DNA of 64,000 nt from an uncultured Actinomycetes bacterium (GCA_946803585.1 CAMPEQ010000011.1:310001-374000); one strand, 5' to 3'. Numbered from the stretch's first letter, positions 18,895-28,044 are shown. Notes: generated from the sequence alone by a model not told the origin. Translations and numbers: made by a program.

Positions 18895-21663
18895 GTGCCA
18901 TTGGGAGAACCGTTCAAGCACCCCGAGAATCAGGCTGCCGATATTCGGGCGAATCCAGCGCAACTGCGACTCGACCTCTGGTCTCGGATCCGCCAAACGG
19001 CCTATCGATTGGCTACCGGTGACGGCGGGATTCCAGCGGAGTTGACCCAGATAATCCGCGACTCACTGCTCGAGGTGGAGCCGTGGGAACGATACTTCGC
19101 CTTTCCTGGTTCAGCAGCAGTCGAGAAGATTCGCCTGCGCCTTGAATCAAAGGACTATGGGGCACTCAACGCTGAGACCGAACGCCTCGACCGACTCCTG
19201 AGTGAGCTCGGCGACGGCGCAGCCAGCCTCGCCGACGCCATGGACCTCAGCACTCACACCGATGACCTAATCAAAGAAGCTCGCCAGCGACTTCATTTCT
19301 CCGTCCTCGTATGCGACACGCTGACGAGCTACCAACTACATCAACTCCGCAACGACCTACGGAAAGCCCGCAGCCGCGATGATGAGTTCACCTACGAGGT
19401 CATCCAGTTGGGCTCGGTGGAGGATGCGCTCGCGGCGGTGGTCTCGAATCCGCAGATCCAAGCAGTGTGGGTGCGGGGAGATATTCCGCTGCGTTCCGAA
19501 CGCCCGCTGAGCTTCTTCCGACGCCGAACTGACTTATTCGCCAATATGGAGGCGACTTCCGGACTGAGGCAGCACGGTCCGTTGCTGGCCGCTGCCATTG
19601 GCGATCTCCGGCCAGAGCTAGACCTCTACCAAACGATCGAGGACGAGGGGTCCATCGGCAACTCCAACGATCAGGCGTTGTTCAAGCGCAGCTTCTACCG
19701 TCGCGAGCATCCGGCCGAGATCCACATGGCGACGATGGACGGCGTTCGGCGTCGCTACCGTACGCCGTTCTTCGATGCGCTCAAGGAATACTCCCGGCGT
19801 CCTATTGGGAACTTCCACGCGCTACCGATTGCTCACGGCAACTCCGTGTTCAACTCATCCTGGATTCAGGATATGGGCGAGTTCTACGGTGAACAGATCT
19901 TCATGGCTGAGACCTCCAGCACTGTAGGTGGACTCGACTCCCTCCTCGCGCCTAAGGGCAGTATCCGCGAGGCACAAGAGGCAGCCTCTCGAGCCTTCGG
20001 TTCGAAGGAAACCTACTTTGCGACTAACGGAACATCGAGCTCGAACAAGGTGGTCCTGCAGGCGCTCTGTCGGCCAGGCGACGTCGTGCTCATCGATCGA
20101 AACTGCCACAAATCGCATCACTACGGCCTGGTGATGTCCGGAGCGCACCCGATCTATCTCGATGCCTATCCGGTCAAACCAGTGGCGATCTACGGGGCAG
20201 TTCGAACTCGCACCATCAAGGAGCAGTTGCTGCAGTTGCGCCGCGACGGGCAACTTGATGCGGTCCGCATGGTGCTCTTGACGAACTGCACTTTCGATGG
20301 CGTCGTCTACCACCCGCTGAAGGTCATGCAAGAAGTCCTGGCGATCAAACCGGATATGGTCTTTTTATGGGATGAGGCCTGGTTTGCCTTTGCCCAACTA
20401 CACCCGACCTACCGGCGCCGGACGGGGATGTGGGCGGCAGCCGAACTTCGGCGTCGGTTGGACTCTCCGGAGTATCGCCAGGAGTACGCCGAGTGGAAGG
20501 CTGAGTTCGACAAACTCGACCCGAACGACGATGCCACCTGGCTAGACAACCGACTGATGCCTGATCCCGATCAGGTCAAGGTTCGGGTCTACTCAACCCA
20601 GTCAACCCACAAATCGCTGTCTGCACTTCGGCAAGGATCGATGATTCATCAGTGGGATGAGAGCTTCGCCGTCGATGCCGAGGAGTCATTCCACGAGGCT
20701 TACTTCACTCATACGACGACCTCGCCGAACTATCAGATCTTGGCCTCCCTCGACCTAGCGCGGCGCCAAGTCGAACTTGAGGGATTCGGCAAGATGTCCG
20801 CTGCCCTTGAGATGGCATTCGCCGTTCGCCAGCTCGTCGAGGATGATCCGCTGTTAAGCCGCTACCTGCGCTTTCTCGACCCTGAAGACCTGATTCCACC
20901 GGAGCTGCGGCCCTCCGGGCTGACTAGGTATAAGAACTTCGAGCGCGTCGATGAGTTCACCCATGTGACCGATGCCTGGGTCACCGACGAGTTCGTACTC
21001 GATCCGACTCGCCTGACGCTGTACCTCGCAAACACCGGAATGACCGGCGATGCATTCAAGGTCGGTACGCTGATGGATCGATTCGGCATCCAGGTAAACA
21101 AGACTGGCCTCAACACTGTGCTGCTGATGACTAACATCGGCACAACATGGTCGGCGATCGACTACCTCTTACAAGCACTTCGGGGGATTGTCGGCGAGAT
21201 CGATCAAGGACTCAAGAGCGCCAATACTGCCGAGGCTGCGCTCTTCAACCGCAAGGTTGAGCACCTCACCAACAAGCTGCCACCGTTGCCGGATTTCAGC
21301 CGGTTCCATGATGCCTTCAGGCCCAACGTGCAGACTCCCGAAGGCGATATGCGCTCGGCATTCTTCATGGCGTACAACCAGGAAAACCACGAGTACGTCA
21401 CCCTCGCCGAGACTGACCGGCTGATCAGCGAAGGCCGAGAACTCGTGGCATCGCGCTTCATCATCCCGTACCCACCGGGGTTTCCGATCCTCGTTCCAGG
21501 CCAGGTCATCAGTCGTGAGATCTTGCAGTTCATGTCCGAACTAGACGTGGGAGAGATCCACGGATATCGCGACGAGTTAGGACTTCCGGTGTTCACCGAG
21601 GAGGCAATGGCCAAGGCCGCGGTTCGAGGCGACCTAAAGCGAATCGCAGCAAAACGGGTCTAG
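18895..21663 (+). CDS. Orn/Lys/Arg-type amino-acid decarboxylase (PLP, fold type I), Rv2531c-like
   Basis: A 922-residue protein with a wing/linker domain of about 320 residues, a large PLP domain and a C-terminal domain. Seen: MAETSSTVGGLDSLL, YFATNGTSSSNKVV, DRNCHKSHHYG, WDEAWFAF and the PLP lysine Lys573 in QSTHKSLSALRQ. It matches the long mycobacterial adi/Rv2531c decarboxylase family. It would decarboxylate a basic amino acid to a polyamine or agmatine, consuming a proton, but the exact substrate is not evident. No antiporter lies beside it. GTG start with GAGAGGAG 8 nt upstream. Confidence 0.92.
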   Translation: MPLGEPFKHPENQAADIRANPAQLRLDLWSRIRQTAYRLATGDGGIPAELTQIIRDSLLEVEPWERYFAFPGSAAVEKIRLRLESKDYGALNAETERLDRLLSELGDGAASLADAMDLSTHTDDLIKEARQRLHFSVLVCDTLTSYQLHQLRNDLRKARSRDDEFTYEVIQLGSVEDALAAVVSNPQIQAVWVRGDIPLRSERPLSFFRRRTDLFANMEATSGLRQHGPLLAAAIGDLRPELDLYQTIEDEGSIGNSNDQALFKRSFYRREHPAEIHMATMDGVRRRYRTPFFDALKEYSRRPIGNFHALPIAHGNSVFNSSWIQDMGEFYGEQIFMAETSSTVGGLDSLLAPKGSIREAQEAASRAFGSKETYFATNGTSSSNKVVLQALCRPGDVVLIDRNCHKSHHYGLVMSGAHPIYLDAYPVKPVAIYGAVRTRTIKEQLLQLRRDGQLDAVRMVLLTNCTFDGVVYHPLKVMQEVLAIKPDMVFLWDEAWFAFAQLHPTYRRRTGMWAAAELRRRLDSPEYRQEYAEWKAEFDKLDPNDDATWLDNRLMPDPDQVKVRVYSTQSTHKSLSALRQGSMIHQWDESFAVDAEESFHEAYFTHTTTSPNYQILASLDLARRQVELEGFGKMSAALEMAFAVRQLVEDDPLLSRYLRFLDPEDLIPPELRPSGLTRYKNFERVDEFTHVTDAWVTDEFVLDPTRLTLYLANTGMTGDAFKVGTLMDRFGIQVNKTGLNTVLLMTNIGTTWSAIDYLLQALRGIVGEIDQGLKSANTAEAALFNRKVEHLTNKLPPLPDFSRFHDAFRPNVQTPEGDMRSAFFMAYNQENHEYVTLAETDRLISEGRELVASRFIIPYPPGFPILVPGQVISREILQFMSELDVGEIHGYRDELGLPVFTEEAMAKAAVRGDLKRIAAKRV

Positions 21664-21704
21664 GTTCTCAGTTGCACTCGCTCACACCGGCGAGAGGAGT
21701 CCAG

Positions 21705-22565
21705 CTACGGAACTAGCCAACCGAGTAGGGAGAACGCGGACCTTGGTGCGGACGGTCCGACTAGCAGTGCTGGCGCTAGTGGTGACACACCTGCCGATTG
21801 CGTCCCACTCGATGGGCTCGGATCAACGGACTCGCTAGCAGCCGACTCCTCGACTGAGATAGGCGAATCGGTCGGATCAGCTGATGCGCTCGGGGCGGCG
21901 GTCTGTGTTGGTTCGCTAGAAGCTGTTGGTTCTGCACTCTGCGTCGGATCCTCAGCTTCTGCGGGATCCTCAGTTTCGGTTGGATCCTCAGTTTCGGTTG
22001 GCCCCGACGTTTCGCTCGGTTCCGGCGAACCGGATGTCGCCGGGCTCGCAGACTGCGTGGCAGATTCCGACGGCGTTGGGCTTGGCTGCTGTGTGGCCGA
22101 GGGAGTGGGACTCGGCTCACTAGTCGGCGAGGCGGTTGGCTCACCTGGTGGCGATGGCTCCTCGCTCGGAAGCCCGGCAGCCGAAGGCCCGCCGTCGTCG
22201 GGCTCGAATGTCGGGGAAGCCGCCGGAATATCGACATCATCAGTCGAGGTCAGCCCTTGTGTGCTCGCGCCTCGCTTCGGCACTTTGGGGTTGGGGGCAC
22301 GCTTGACAACCGTGACGGCCAGCGTTTCAGGTTGGGCTTGGGCAACATCGGTGCGCGGCCTATTGCGCGGCTTCTCAGCCGTTGGCTCCTGCGCGACGGG
22401 ATCTGACGGTGCGGCGAGCGCGCCGGCGGCCTGCAGGGAATCACTCGTGACGCCGTTCTCAGCAGTCGCTGCGCCGAGGATCTGTGTATTGATCGTGGCA
22501 GCAACGATCGCCGCAGCAGCAACTCCAGCTACCGAAAGAACGGTAACTGTGCGAACGCGCTTCAT
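21705..22565 (-). CDS. Secreted low-complexity Ser/Thr/Pro/Glu-rich protein
   Basis: About 286 residues: an N-terminal signal or anchor helix (KRVRTVTVLSVAGVAAAAIVAAT), a basic stretch near residues 80-105, then roughly 150 residues of low-complexity Pro/Ser/Thr/Glu, including TETEDP repeats encoded by 18-bp DNA repeats. It ends SLLGWLVP without LPXTG or a clear anchor. The ATG at 22565 follows AGAGGA and is preferred over an upstream in-frame start at 22646. No domain is recognised. It is transcribed away from the two-component system next to it. Confidence 0.8.
   Translation of the reverse strand: MKRVRTVTVLSVAGVAAAAIVAATINTQILGAATAENGVTSDSLQAAGALAAPSDPVAQEPTAEKPRNRPRTDVAQAQPETLAVTVVKRAPNPKVPKRGASTQGLTSTDDVDIPAASPTFEPDDGGPSAAGLPSEEPSPPGEPTASPTSEPSPTPSATQQPSPTPSESATQSASPATSGSPEPSETSGPTETEDPTETEDPAEAEDPTQSAEPTASSEPTQTAAPSASADPTDSPISVEESAASESVDPSPSSGTQSAGVSPLAPALLVGPSAPRSAFSLLGWLVP
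21946..21999. repeat. Three 18-bp tandem repeats inside the secreted-protein gene
   Basis: Two perfect copies of an 18-bp unit beginning GGATCCTCAG (21964-21999) and one diverged copy (21946-21963) encode TETEDP-like hexapeptides. Being in multiples of three, gain or loss of copies would alter length without breaking the frame. Confidence 0.9.
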
Positions 22566-22728
22566 CACGAATCCTCTCTTGACACGACCTAACCGTAAAC
22601 GGTATCGGACTTTGATCCAAAGTCGAGAAGTCAAAGAACCAGCCAATTACCGCGCCGTAGCGCAGTCTAGGCGCTGTTTCATGAGGGAATGGTGGCAAGT
22701 TATCGCTAGGCAACTGGTTTCTGGAGTT

Positions 22729-22742
22729 CACTCCTAGGAGTG
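22729..22742. promoter_or_regulatory. 14-bp perfect palindrome upstream of the response regulator
   Basis: CACTCCTAGGAGTG is a perfect palindrome 70 bp before the regulator start and is followed by a T-rich run. It could be an operator for the OmpR-type regulator or a short terminator. Nearby 6-bp arms ACTTTG-N3-CAAAGT (22609-22623) lie on the side of the secreted-protein gene. Confidence 0.4.
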
Positions 22743-22811
22743 TGTTTTTGGCCACACTGCCCAAGTCGATCTAAGATATTTCCGTCCAACTAACGAGCAG
22801 GGGAGCCGCTA

Positions 22812-23519
22812 ATGCGAGTACTGCTGATCGAGGACGATCCCTCCGTTGCCGCTAGCGTCCGCGATGGCCTGTCGGCCAACGGCTACACCGTCGACTACGT
22901 TTCGAATGGCACCGCCGGGTTGGCCGCCGTTGATAGCGCACCGCAACCTGACATCGTCCTACTCGACCTCGGGTTACCGGACGTCGACGGCCAAGATGTC
23001 TGCCGGTCGATTCGGGCCGATTCCCAGATTCCGATTATCGTCATTAGTGCGCGCGGCGATGAGGTCGACAAGGTTGTTGGCCTCGAGCTAGGCGCAGATG
23101 ACTACCTGGCCAAACCATTCGGAATCCGCGAACTCATCGCTCGGATGCGGGCGGTCACTCGGCGCAGTGCTGCCGGATCGACAACATCGCAAGGCGGTGG
23201 GAACACCAACACCGGCGGCCAACAAGACATTGGGGCACTGACGATCGATCGGCGTGCACAGCGTGTGTTCTTAGCCGATGAGGAGATCGCCCTGACCGCT
23301 AAGGAGTTCGCCCTTCTTAGCTTTCTAGCGGAAGATCCCGGATCGGTCTGTCGGCGTACTGACATCCTCAGCCAGGTGTGGGAAACCGACTGGTACGGGC
23401 CAACCAAGACCGTCGATGCCCATGTCGCATCTCTTCGCAAGAAGATGGGCGATGCCGCCTGGATCGAATCAGTTCGAGGGGTGGGCTTTCGCCTAGGCAA
23501 TCCGGGACAGGCAGCCTGA
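22812..23519 (+). CDS. OmpR-family two-component response regulator
   Basis: 235 residues. The receiver domain shows LLIEDDPS, the phosphorylation site in LLDLGLPDVDG and the conserved Lys in YLAKPFGIREL; a glycine/asparagine-rich linker leads to a winged-helix DNA-binding domain (LTAKEFALLSFLAEDPGSVCRRTDIL, then TVDAHVASLRKKMG). It pairs with the histidine kinase that starts 4 bp downstream of its stop. ATG preceded by AGGGGAG. The inducing signal is unknown. Confidence 0.95.
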   Translation: MRVLLIEDDPSVAASVRDGLSANGYTVDYVSNGTAGLAAVDSAPQPDIVLLDLGLPDVDGQDVCRSIRADSQIPIIVISARGDEVDKVVGLELGADDYLAKPFGIRELIARMRAVTRRSAAGSTTSQGGGNTNTGGQQDIGALTIDRRAQRVFLADEEIALTAKEFALLSFLAEDPGSVCRRTDILSQVWETDWYGPTKTVDAHVASLRKKMGDAAWIESVRGVGFRLGNPGQAA

Positions 23520-23523
23520 CGTA

Positions 23524-24918
23524 GTGAAGTGGCGCGTTGCAGCCGCACTGGTAGCGCTTACGGCACTCGTACTGCTGGTTCAGGACATCCCCCTCGCGGC
23601 CTATCTGAGAACGGTCGAGAGTAATCGGATCAACACCGAACTGCAGCGCGACGCCTTTGTCATCGCCGGACGAAGCGTGCAGGTTCTCCAGTCTGCTACT
23701 GCTCAGACAAATCCGGCTCTCGACGTGCTCGTCAACGAGTATGCCAAAGCTGAAGGCGCGCAAGTCGCGGTCGTGGACGCCACTGGCACAGTCGTTGCCT
23801 CCAGCGATCCGCGCGTTGCCGTCGGTACCTCATTGGAGAACCGAAACGAGATCCAAGCGGCGCTGCGTGACGAGACCGCTACCGGCGAGCGCGACTCGGC
23901 AGTCGGGGATTTCTCGCTGCAGTACGTCGCTGTCCCAGTCCTGAGCGGGCCACAAACTCTCGGAGCTGTTCGGCTGACCTATCCAACCTCGGAACTGCAA
24001 AGCCGGGTCAATGATCGAGTGCGCGGAATCGGGATCGTCGCCGGACTCACTCTCTTGGCAGCTATTGCCGTGGCATTCCTGCTCGCAGGCACGATCACTC
24101 GGCCCTTGCGACGCCTCCAGGAGACCACGGCTCAACTAGCGCGCGGCAACCTCTCAGCCCGAGCTGAGACCGATTCGGGCGCGCCGGAGTTGCGACAGCT
24201 CGGGCGCGACCTCAATGTCATGGCCAACCGCCTCGACGGTCTCATCGAAGCCCAACGCTCCTTCGCCGGCGATGCCTCTCATCAGCTGCGCACGCCGCTG
24301 ACGGCATTACGCCTACGTCTGGACCAAGCCGCCGACATGTTGACGATAGATCCAACTGCGGCCAGCGAACCACTCGACGACGCACGGGCAGAAACCGAGC
24401 GCCTCCAGCACGTTATCGACGGACTGCTCAGATTGGCGCGCGCGGAAGGGCAACAGCAAGACCTCACCGTGGTCGATCTCACGTTAGTCGCGCGGGAACG
24501 CTTCGCTATTTGGCAACCGCTCGCTGAGGAACAGGATGTTCGCCTCGAGCTATCGGCTCCGACACTGGCGCTGATCAAGGCCGTACCTGCGGCACCGGAA
24601 CAGATACTGGACAACTACCTCGACAACGCGTTATCTGTTAGCCCGCCGGGGTCGACGGTACTTGTAACCATCGTCGAGTCCACAGCCTCCGTCGCGCCGA
24701 CAACGACGCTACTCGTCAGCGACTCAGGGCCTGGTTTGAGCTCCGAACAACGAACTCGAGCATTCGATCGGTTCTGGAGTATCCGCGAAGACAACGCAGG
24801 AACTGGACTAGGTCTGGCCATCGTTCGGCAACTAGCCGACGCGAGTCAGGCAACCGTTGAGCTGCGGGAGTCAGTCAACGGCGGGATTGAGGCCGTTGCG
24901 GTCTTTCAACGCACCTAG
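23524..24918 (+). CDS. Sensor histidine kinase
   Basis: 464 residues: TM1 at about 3-20, an extracytoplasmic sensor segment of about 140 residues, TM2 at about 175-195, HAMP (TRPLRRLQETTAQLARG), the HisKA phosphoacceptor in DASHQLRTPLTALRL, the N box DNYLDNAL, and ATP lid motifs DSGPGLS and GTGLGLAIV. It autophosphorylates and passes the phosphate to the regulator encoded just upstream. GTG start. The extracytoplasmic part resembles a PAS-like (dCACHE) sensor, but the ligand is unknown. Its stop is followed at once by a CTAG-rich tandem repeat. Confidence 0.94.
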   Translation: MKWRVAAALVALTALVLLVQDIPLAAYLRTVESNRINTELQRDAFVIAGRSVQVLQSATAQTNPALDVLVNEYAKAEGAQVAVVDATGTVVASSDPRVAVGTSLENRNEIQAALRDETATGERDSAVGDFSLQYVAVPVLSGPQTLGAVRLTYPTSELQSRVNDRVRGIGIVAGLTLLAAIAVAFLLAGTITRPLRRLQETTAQLARGNLSARAETDSGAPELRQLGRDLNVMANRLDGLIEAQRSFAGDASHQLRTPLTALRLRLDQAADMLTIDPTAASEPLDDARAETERLQHVIDGLLRLARAEGQQQDLTVVDLTLVARERFAIWQPLAEEQDVRLELSAPTLALIKAVPAAPEQILDNYLDNALSVSPPGSTVLVTIVESTASVAPTTTLLVSDSGPGLSSEQRTRAFDRFWSIREDNAGTGLGLAIVRQLADASQATVELRESVNGGIEAVAVFQRT

Positions 24919-24923
24919 AAACG

Positions 24924-24958
24924 CTAGCTACTAGCTACTAGCTGCTAGTTGCTAGCTA
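24924..24958. repeat. 7-bp tandem repeat (CTAGCTA) at a convergent junction
   Basis: Five copies of CTAGCTA (CTAGCTA, CTAGCTA, CTAGCTG, CTAGTTG, CTAGCTA) lie between the stop codons of the histidine kinase and the convergent 92-residue gene, overlapping the latter's stop. The run contains five CTAG tetranucleotides, a word usually rare in bacterial DNA. Confidence 0.95.
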
Positions 24959-25230
24959 TCTGCGTGCGCACGCAGATAGGTCGCGTAGTTGGCCACGAAC
25001 AATGGCTCAAGTGCCCCGACCTTGTCCTCGTGGAACATCTCGCGAGCAGCTTCGACTAGCTCCACGAGGGTCCCACTGATATCGCCGAGCGATCCGCCTT
25101 CAGTCGAGGCGTCCTGCATCGCCTGGGTGTGCTTGAAAAGGTCATAGAAGAACTTCAGATCGTGGCGCTGCTCAGCGCACTCAAAAGCCTTCTCACGCAG
25201 TTCCTCGTACGGCATATCTTCGTAGTCCAC
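24952..25230 (-). CDS. Small acidic conserved protein, unknown function
   Basis: 92 residues, acidic and mostly helical, without cysteines or membrane segments. The N-terminus reads DYEDMPYEELREKAFECAEQ and a later stretch ends FVANYATYLRAHADS. I recall no function for this family. The GTG start at 25230 lies 6 nt from TAACCT, so the mRNA is probably leaderless. It is divergent from the flavin-type oxidase gene, with 44 bp between the starts, suggesting shared control. Confidence 0.75.
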   Translation of the reverse strand: MDYEDMPYEELREKAFECAEQRHDLKFFYDLFKHTQAMQDASTEGGSLGDISGTLVELVEAAREMFHEDKVGALEPLFVANYATYLRAHADS

Positions 25231-25236
25231 GTCGGC

Positions 25237-25268
25237 AGGTTACCCCTAAGCGCGAACGGTGGCAGAAT
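25237..25268. promoter_or_regulatory. Divergent leaderless -10 elements
   Basis: Minus strand TAACCT (25237-25242) is 6 nt before the GTG at 25230, and plus strand CAGAAT (25263-25268) is 6 nt before the ATG at 25275. The arrangement repeats the one at 9057-9088. Confidence 0.5.
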
Positions 25269-25274
25269 AGAGGC

Positions 25275-25697
25275 ATGGATACTGACATCTCGAACCCAAT
25301 CAATATCTTGAGTGCCGATGAATGCTGGGCACTGCTGGAACAAGAGACGCTGGGTCGCTTGGCGGTTGCCGCCAACGGGGTCCCGGATATCTTCCCGATC
25401 AACTACGCGGTGCTGGATCGAATGATCGTGCTTCGCACGAGGGAAGGTTCCAAACTCGTCACGATGATGCTCCAAGCAGAAGTGGCGTTCGAGATTGATG
25501 GTCTTCGGGAAGAAGACAATGTCGCGTGGAGCGTCGTTTTGAAGGGATTGGCACGGGATGTGCCACCAGGACCGCTGGAGGACAGGATCGTCGAGCATCC
25601 ACCCATCCCCTGGAATACCTCGCCCAAGCATCGGTTCGTCGTCATTGAGGTCTCGGCCGTTTCGGGTCGTTCATTCGAGGCCCTAGGACGTGGCTAA
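25275..25697 (+). CDS. Pyridoxamine-5'-phosphate-oxidase-like flavin-binding protein
   Basis: 140 residues of the FMN-binding split-barrel fold. Seen: LGRLAVAANGVPDIFPINYAV and GSKLVTMMLQAEVAFEID, as in small nitroreductase/PNPOx-like actinobacterial proteins that bind FMN, F420 or haem. The substrate is unknown, and it is too diverged for a PdxH call. It is divergent from the 92-residue gene and convergent with DUF3180 (6-bp gap). Confidence 0.85.
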   Translation: MDTDISNPINILSADECWALLEQETLGRLAVAANGVPDIFPINYAVLDRMIVLRTREGSKLVTMMLQAEVAFEIDGLREEDNVAWSVVLKGLARDVPPGPLEDRIVEHPPIPWNTSPKHRFVVIEVSAVSGRSFEALGRG

Positions 25698-25703
25698 GGA
25701 CTT

Positions 25704-26234
25704 CTAGGTCCGATCAGGTCGACGCCGGGTTTGGGTACTGGGAAGAACCCAGTCTCCGTCGCTATCGACTCGGACATCCGATGGGTCGTCGTCTTTGTCC
25801 GTGAGCCGACATAGGTACTCGAGCCAGAGCGCGGCCAACACGACCAGGGCGGCAGCGCTGACGCACCCCAGGGCGTACCAGAATCGCTCGGCGGCGATCG
25901 GCGTGCTGAAGTTCATCGCAAACACGACGGCCGTCCCGAAGTAGAACCCAGCCACCAGCGCACCAGTACGGGACGCAGCCATTGCTAGCGCAGCCGTCCT
26001 GGTCGCGACGAACGGACTCATCGGGCGGGTATTGGGCCGTCCCAACAGCCTCGGGCGCACCGCAATGGCCCAAGCAAAAAGAGCGACGGCGAGCAGAACC
26101 AACGTCAAAGCCGCTGTTAGCGGTACTGGCAGTGTTCTTCCGGTGAACGCATCCCACAGCAGCACCGTCGCAAACCCGATCGCGGCAGCAAGCACCCCCA
26201 GGGCCAGCAGCAGGCGTGGTCGAGTGGGTGTCAC
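25704..26234 (-). CDS. DUF3180 membrane protein
   Basis: 176 residues with four predicted helices in two pairs (about 7-27, 38-58, 78-100, 118-140) and a charged C-terminal tail. DUF3180 proteins follow folK in many actinobacteria; their role is not known. The gap to the folK stop is only 2 bp, so it is the last gene of the folate transcript. Confidence 0.88.
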   Translation of the reverse strand: MTPTRPRLLLALGVLAAAIGFATVLLWDAFTGRTLPVPLTAALTLVLLAVALFAWAIAVRPRLLGRPNTRPMSPFVATRTAALAMAASRTGALVAGFYFGTAVVFAMNFSTPIAAERFWYALGCVSAAALVVLAALWLEYLCRLTDKDDDPSDVRVDSDGDWVLPSTQTRRRPDRT

Positions 26235-26236
26235 GT

Positions 26237-26779
26237 CTACAGGGTAGGCGTACTCGGTAGTTGCAGTGGAAGGTCGGCTCGCAATCGGACACCGCGGCGA
26301 TCGATCGGATCGAGCTCAGCCAGTAACTCAGCGACTGACTTACCCGTCCCAGCCAGAACCACGTCTGGAGCGATCTGCGCGGCAGGAACCAGGACGAACC
26401 CCCGTTCCCTGGCTCGGGGGTGTGGCAACGTCAAGTCCGGGTCAGCGCTGACGAAGGATCCGTAGTTAATGACGTCAACATCTAGAGTTCGCGGCCCCCA
26501 ACGAACGGAACGTTCGCGAGCGAGCTCGACCTCAGCTTCTTGCGCGAGGCCCAATACCTCCGCGGGACTCAGGGTCGTGGTGATCCGTAGCGCACTATTC
26601 AAGTAGTCCGGTTGCTCAGGTCCGCCGACTGGATCGGTATCAAATACCGAGGCCACCGCAACAGCTCGCACGGCCGGGTCTCGGCTGATGATGTCGACCC
26701 CCTGCTGCAGGGCAGACAACCGGTCTCCCAGGTTCGCCCCAAGGCCCAAGATCACCTCAACCGTGGCAGCCGTGGTCAT
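26237..26779 (-). CDS. folK: 2-amino-4-hydroxy-6-hydroxymethyldihydropteridine diphosphokinase
   Basis: 180 residues. HPPK transfers pyrophosphate from ATP to hydroxymethyl-dihydropterin, giving the substrate of FolP. Seen: LGLGANLGDRLSALQQGV, SVFDTDPVGGPEQPDYLN, RWGPRTLDVDVI and LPHPRARERGFVLVP. It lies between folB and DUF3180 on one strand. Confidence 0.96.
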   Translation of the reverse strand: MTTAATVEVILGLGANLGDRLSALQQGVDIISRDPAVRAVAVASVFDTDPVGGPEQPDYLNSALRITTTLSPAEVLGLAQEAEVELARERSVRWGPRTLDVDVINYGSFVSADPDLTLPHPRARERGFVLVPAAQIAPDVVLAGTGKSVAELLAELDPIDRRGVRLRADLPLQLPSTPTL

Positions 26780-26785
26780 CTATCC

Positions 26786-27181
26786 CTACTGAACACGCAC
26801 GATAGAAACCGCAACGTCAGCGAACTCGACATCGATGGGTGCCTGCGGTTTGTGCACTGTCACTTCTACGACGGAGATGTGGACTTCCTCGGAATGAGTG
26901 ACGGCAAATACCGAGTCGGAAATCCGTTGAGCTAGCGACTCGATCAAGTTAACGGGTTCACCTTCGATTGCCGCAACAATCGACTCGGCAACCGCCCCGT
27001 AGTCGATGGTGTGTTCTAGATCGTCGGTCCGCCCAGCTCGACGGATATCAGCATGCAGGACGACATCGGCTCGAAACGTCTGGCCGGTCTCACGCTCATG
27101 CGCCAGCACGCCGTGGTAGCCGAAGGCGCTGACACCGGTCAGGCTTATTCGATCAAACCCCTCAAAACCACCTGGATTCAT
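26786..27181 (-). CDS. folB: Dihydroneopterin aldolase
   Basis: 131 residues. Releases glycolaldehyde from dihydroneopterin to make the FolK substrate. Seen: the start DRISLTGVSAFGYHGVLAHERETGQTF, TIDYGAVAESI and the late ISVVEVTVHKPQAPID. The ATG at 27181 has GGAGGGAG before it and overlaps the folP stop (ATGA); an upstream TTG is discarded. Confidence 0.95.
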   Translation of the reverse strand: MNPGGFEGFDRISLTGVSAFGYHGVLAHERETGQTFRADVVLHADIRRAGRTDDLEHTIDYGAVAESIVAAIEGEPVNLIESLAQRISDSVFAVTHSEEVHISVVEVTVHKPQAPIDVEFADVAVSIVRVQ

Positions 27182-28044
27182 CGCGATCTCCCTCCTTGCC
27201 AAGCATTCGCCACCGAAACTGCGTCCCGTGTCCCAGGGACATCATGCACCCGAACTCCCCAGACTCCCGCAGCAGCCGCCAACGCGGAGATCGTTGCAGT
27301 CGCCCTATCACGTTCCTCGAAGTGCTGATCGGTGTGCACCGGATCCGTTGTGGACGTCGATACCACCTGCCCGAGAAAACGCTTACGAGATGCCCCGATT
27401 AGTACCGGTTGTCCCAGCTCAATCAGTCGATCGAGATTGCCCAATAGTAACCAGTTGTACTCTGGGCGCTTTGAGAATCCCAGTCCCGGATCGAGGATGA
27501 CCGAGTCTTGACTGATCCCGGCTTCCAGACAAGCAGCGAGACGAGCGGCCAGGTGGTCTCGCACCTCGAGCACCACGTCCTCGTAATCAGTGAGGGCGTC
27601 CATCTGATCGCTCGGCGCTCGCCAGTGCATCACCACGATCGGCACCCGTAGCCCAGCCACCGTGCTCAACATCTCTGGGTCGGCCAGACCGCCACTAACG
27701 TCGTTGACCATGACGGCGCCAGCGGCTACGGCGGCCTGAGCAACTCGCGCCCGCGTCGTGTCGACACTCACCGCGATTCCCTGTTCAGCCAGGCACCTCA
27801 CAACTGTGACGACACGGTTGAGCTCGACCTGCACGTCTACCCGTTCGGCCCCCGGACGGGTTGACTCCCCGCCCACGTCGACAAGGTCGGCACCCTGTTC
27901 AACGAGCGCAATCCCGCGCGCAACGGCCGCATCGTGGCTGTTGAACTGTCCACCGTCGCTAAACGAGTCAGGGGTGACGTTGAGGATCGCCATGATGGTA
28001 GTTCGATCAGACCTCATGACCTCGGCCGCACTCGTGGGGCTCAT
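27178..28044 (-). CDS. folP: Dihydropteroate synthase
   Basis: 288 residues. A TIM-barrel enzyme joining dihydropterin pyrophosphate with p-aminobenzoate; the target of sulfonamides. Seen: the pterin loop ILNVTPDSFSDGG, DVGGESTRPGAE, NDVSGG and GASRKRFLG. An internal ATG nine codons in is an alternative start. It lies 76 bp downstream of folE. Confidence 0.96.
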   Translation of the reverse strand: MSPTSAAEVMRSDRTTIMAILNVTPDSFSDGGQFNSHDAAVARGIALVEQGADLVDVGGESTRPGAERVDVQVELNRVVTVVRCLAEQGIAVSVDTTRARVAQAAVAAGAVMVNDVSGGLADPEMLSTVAGLRVPIVVMHWRAPSDQMDALTDYEDVVLEVRDHLAARLAACLEAGISQDSVILDPGLGFSKRPEYNWLLLGNLDRLIELGQPVLIGASRKRFLGQVVSTSTTDPVHTDQHFEERDRATATISALAAAAGVWGVRVHDVPGTRDAVSVANAWQGGRSR

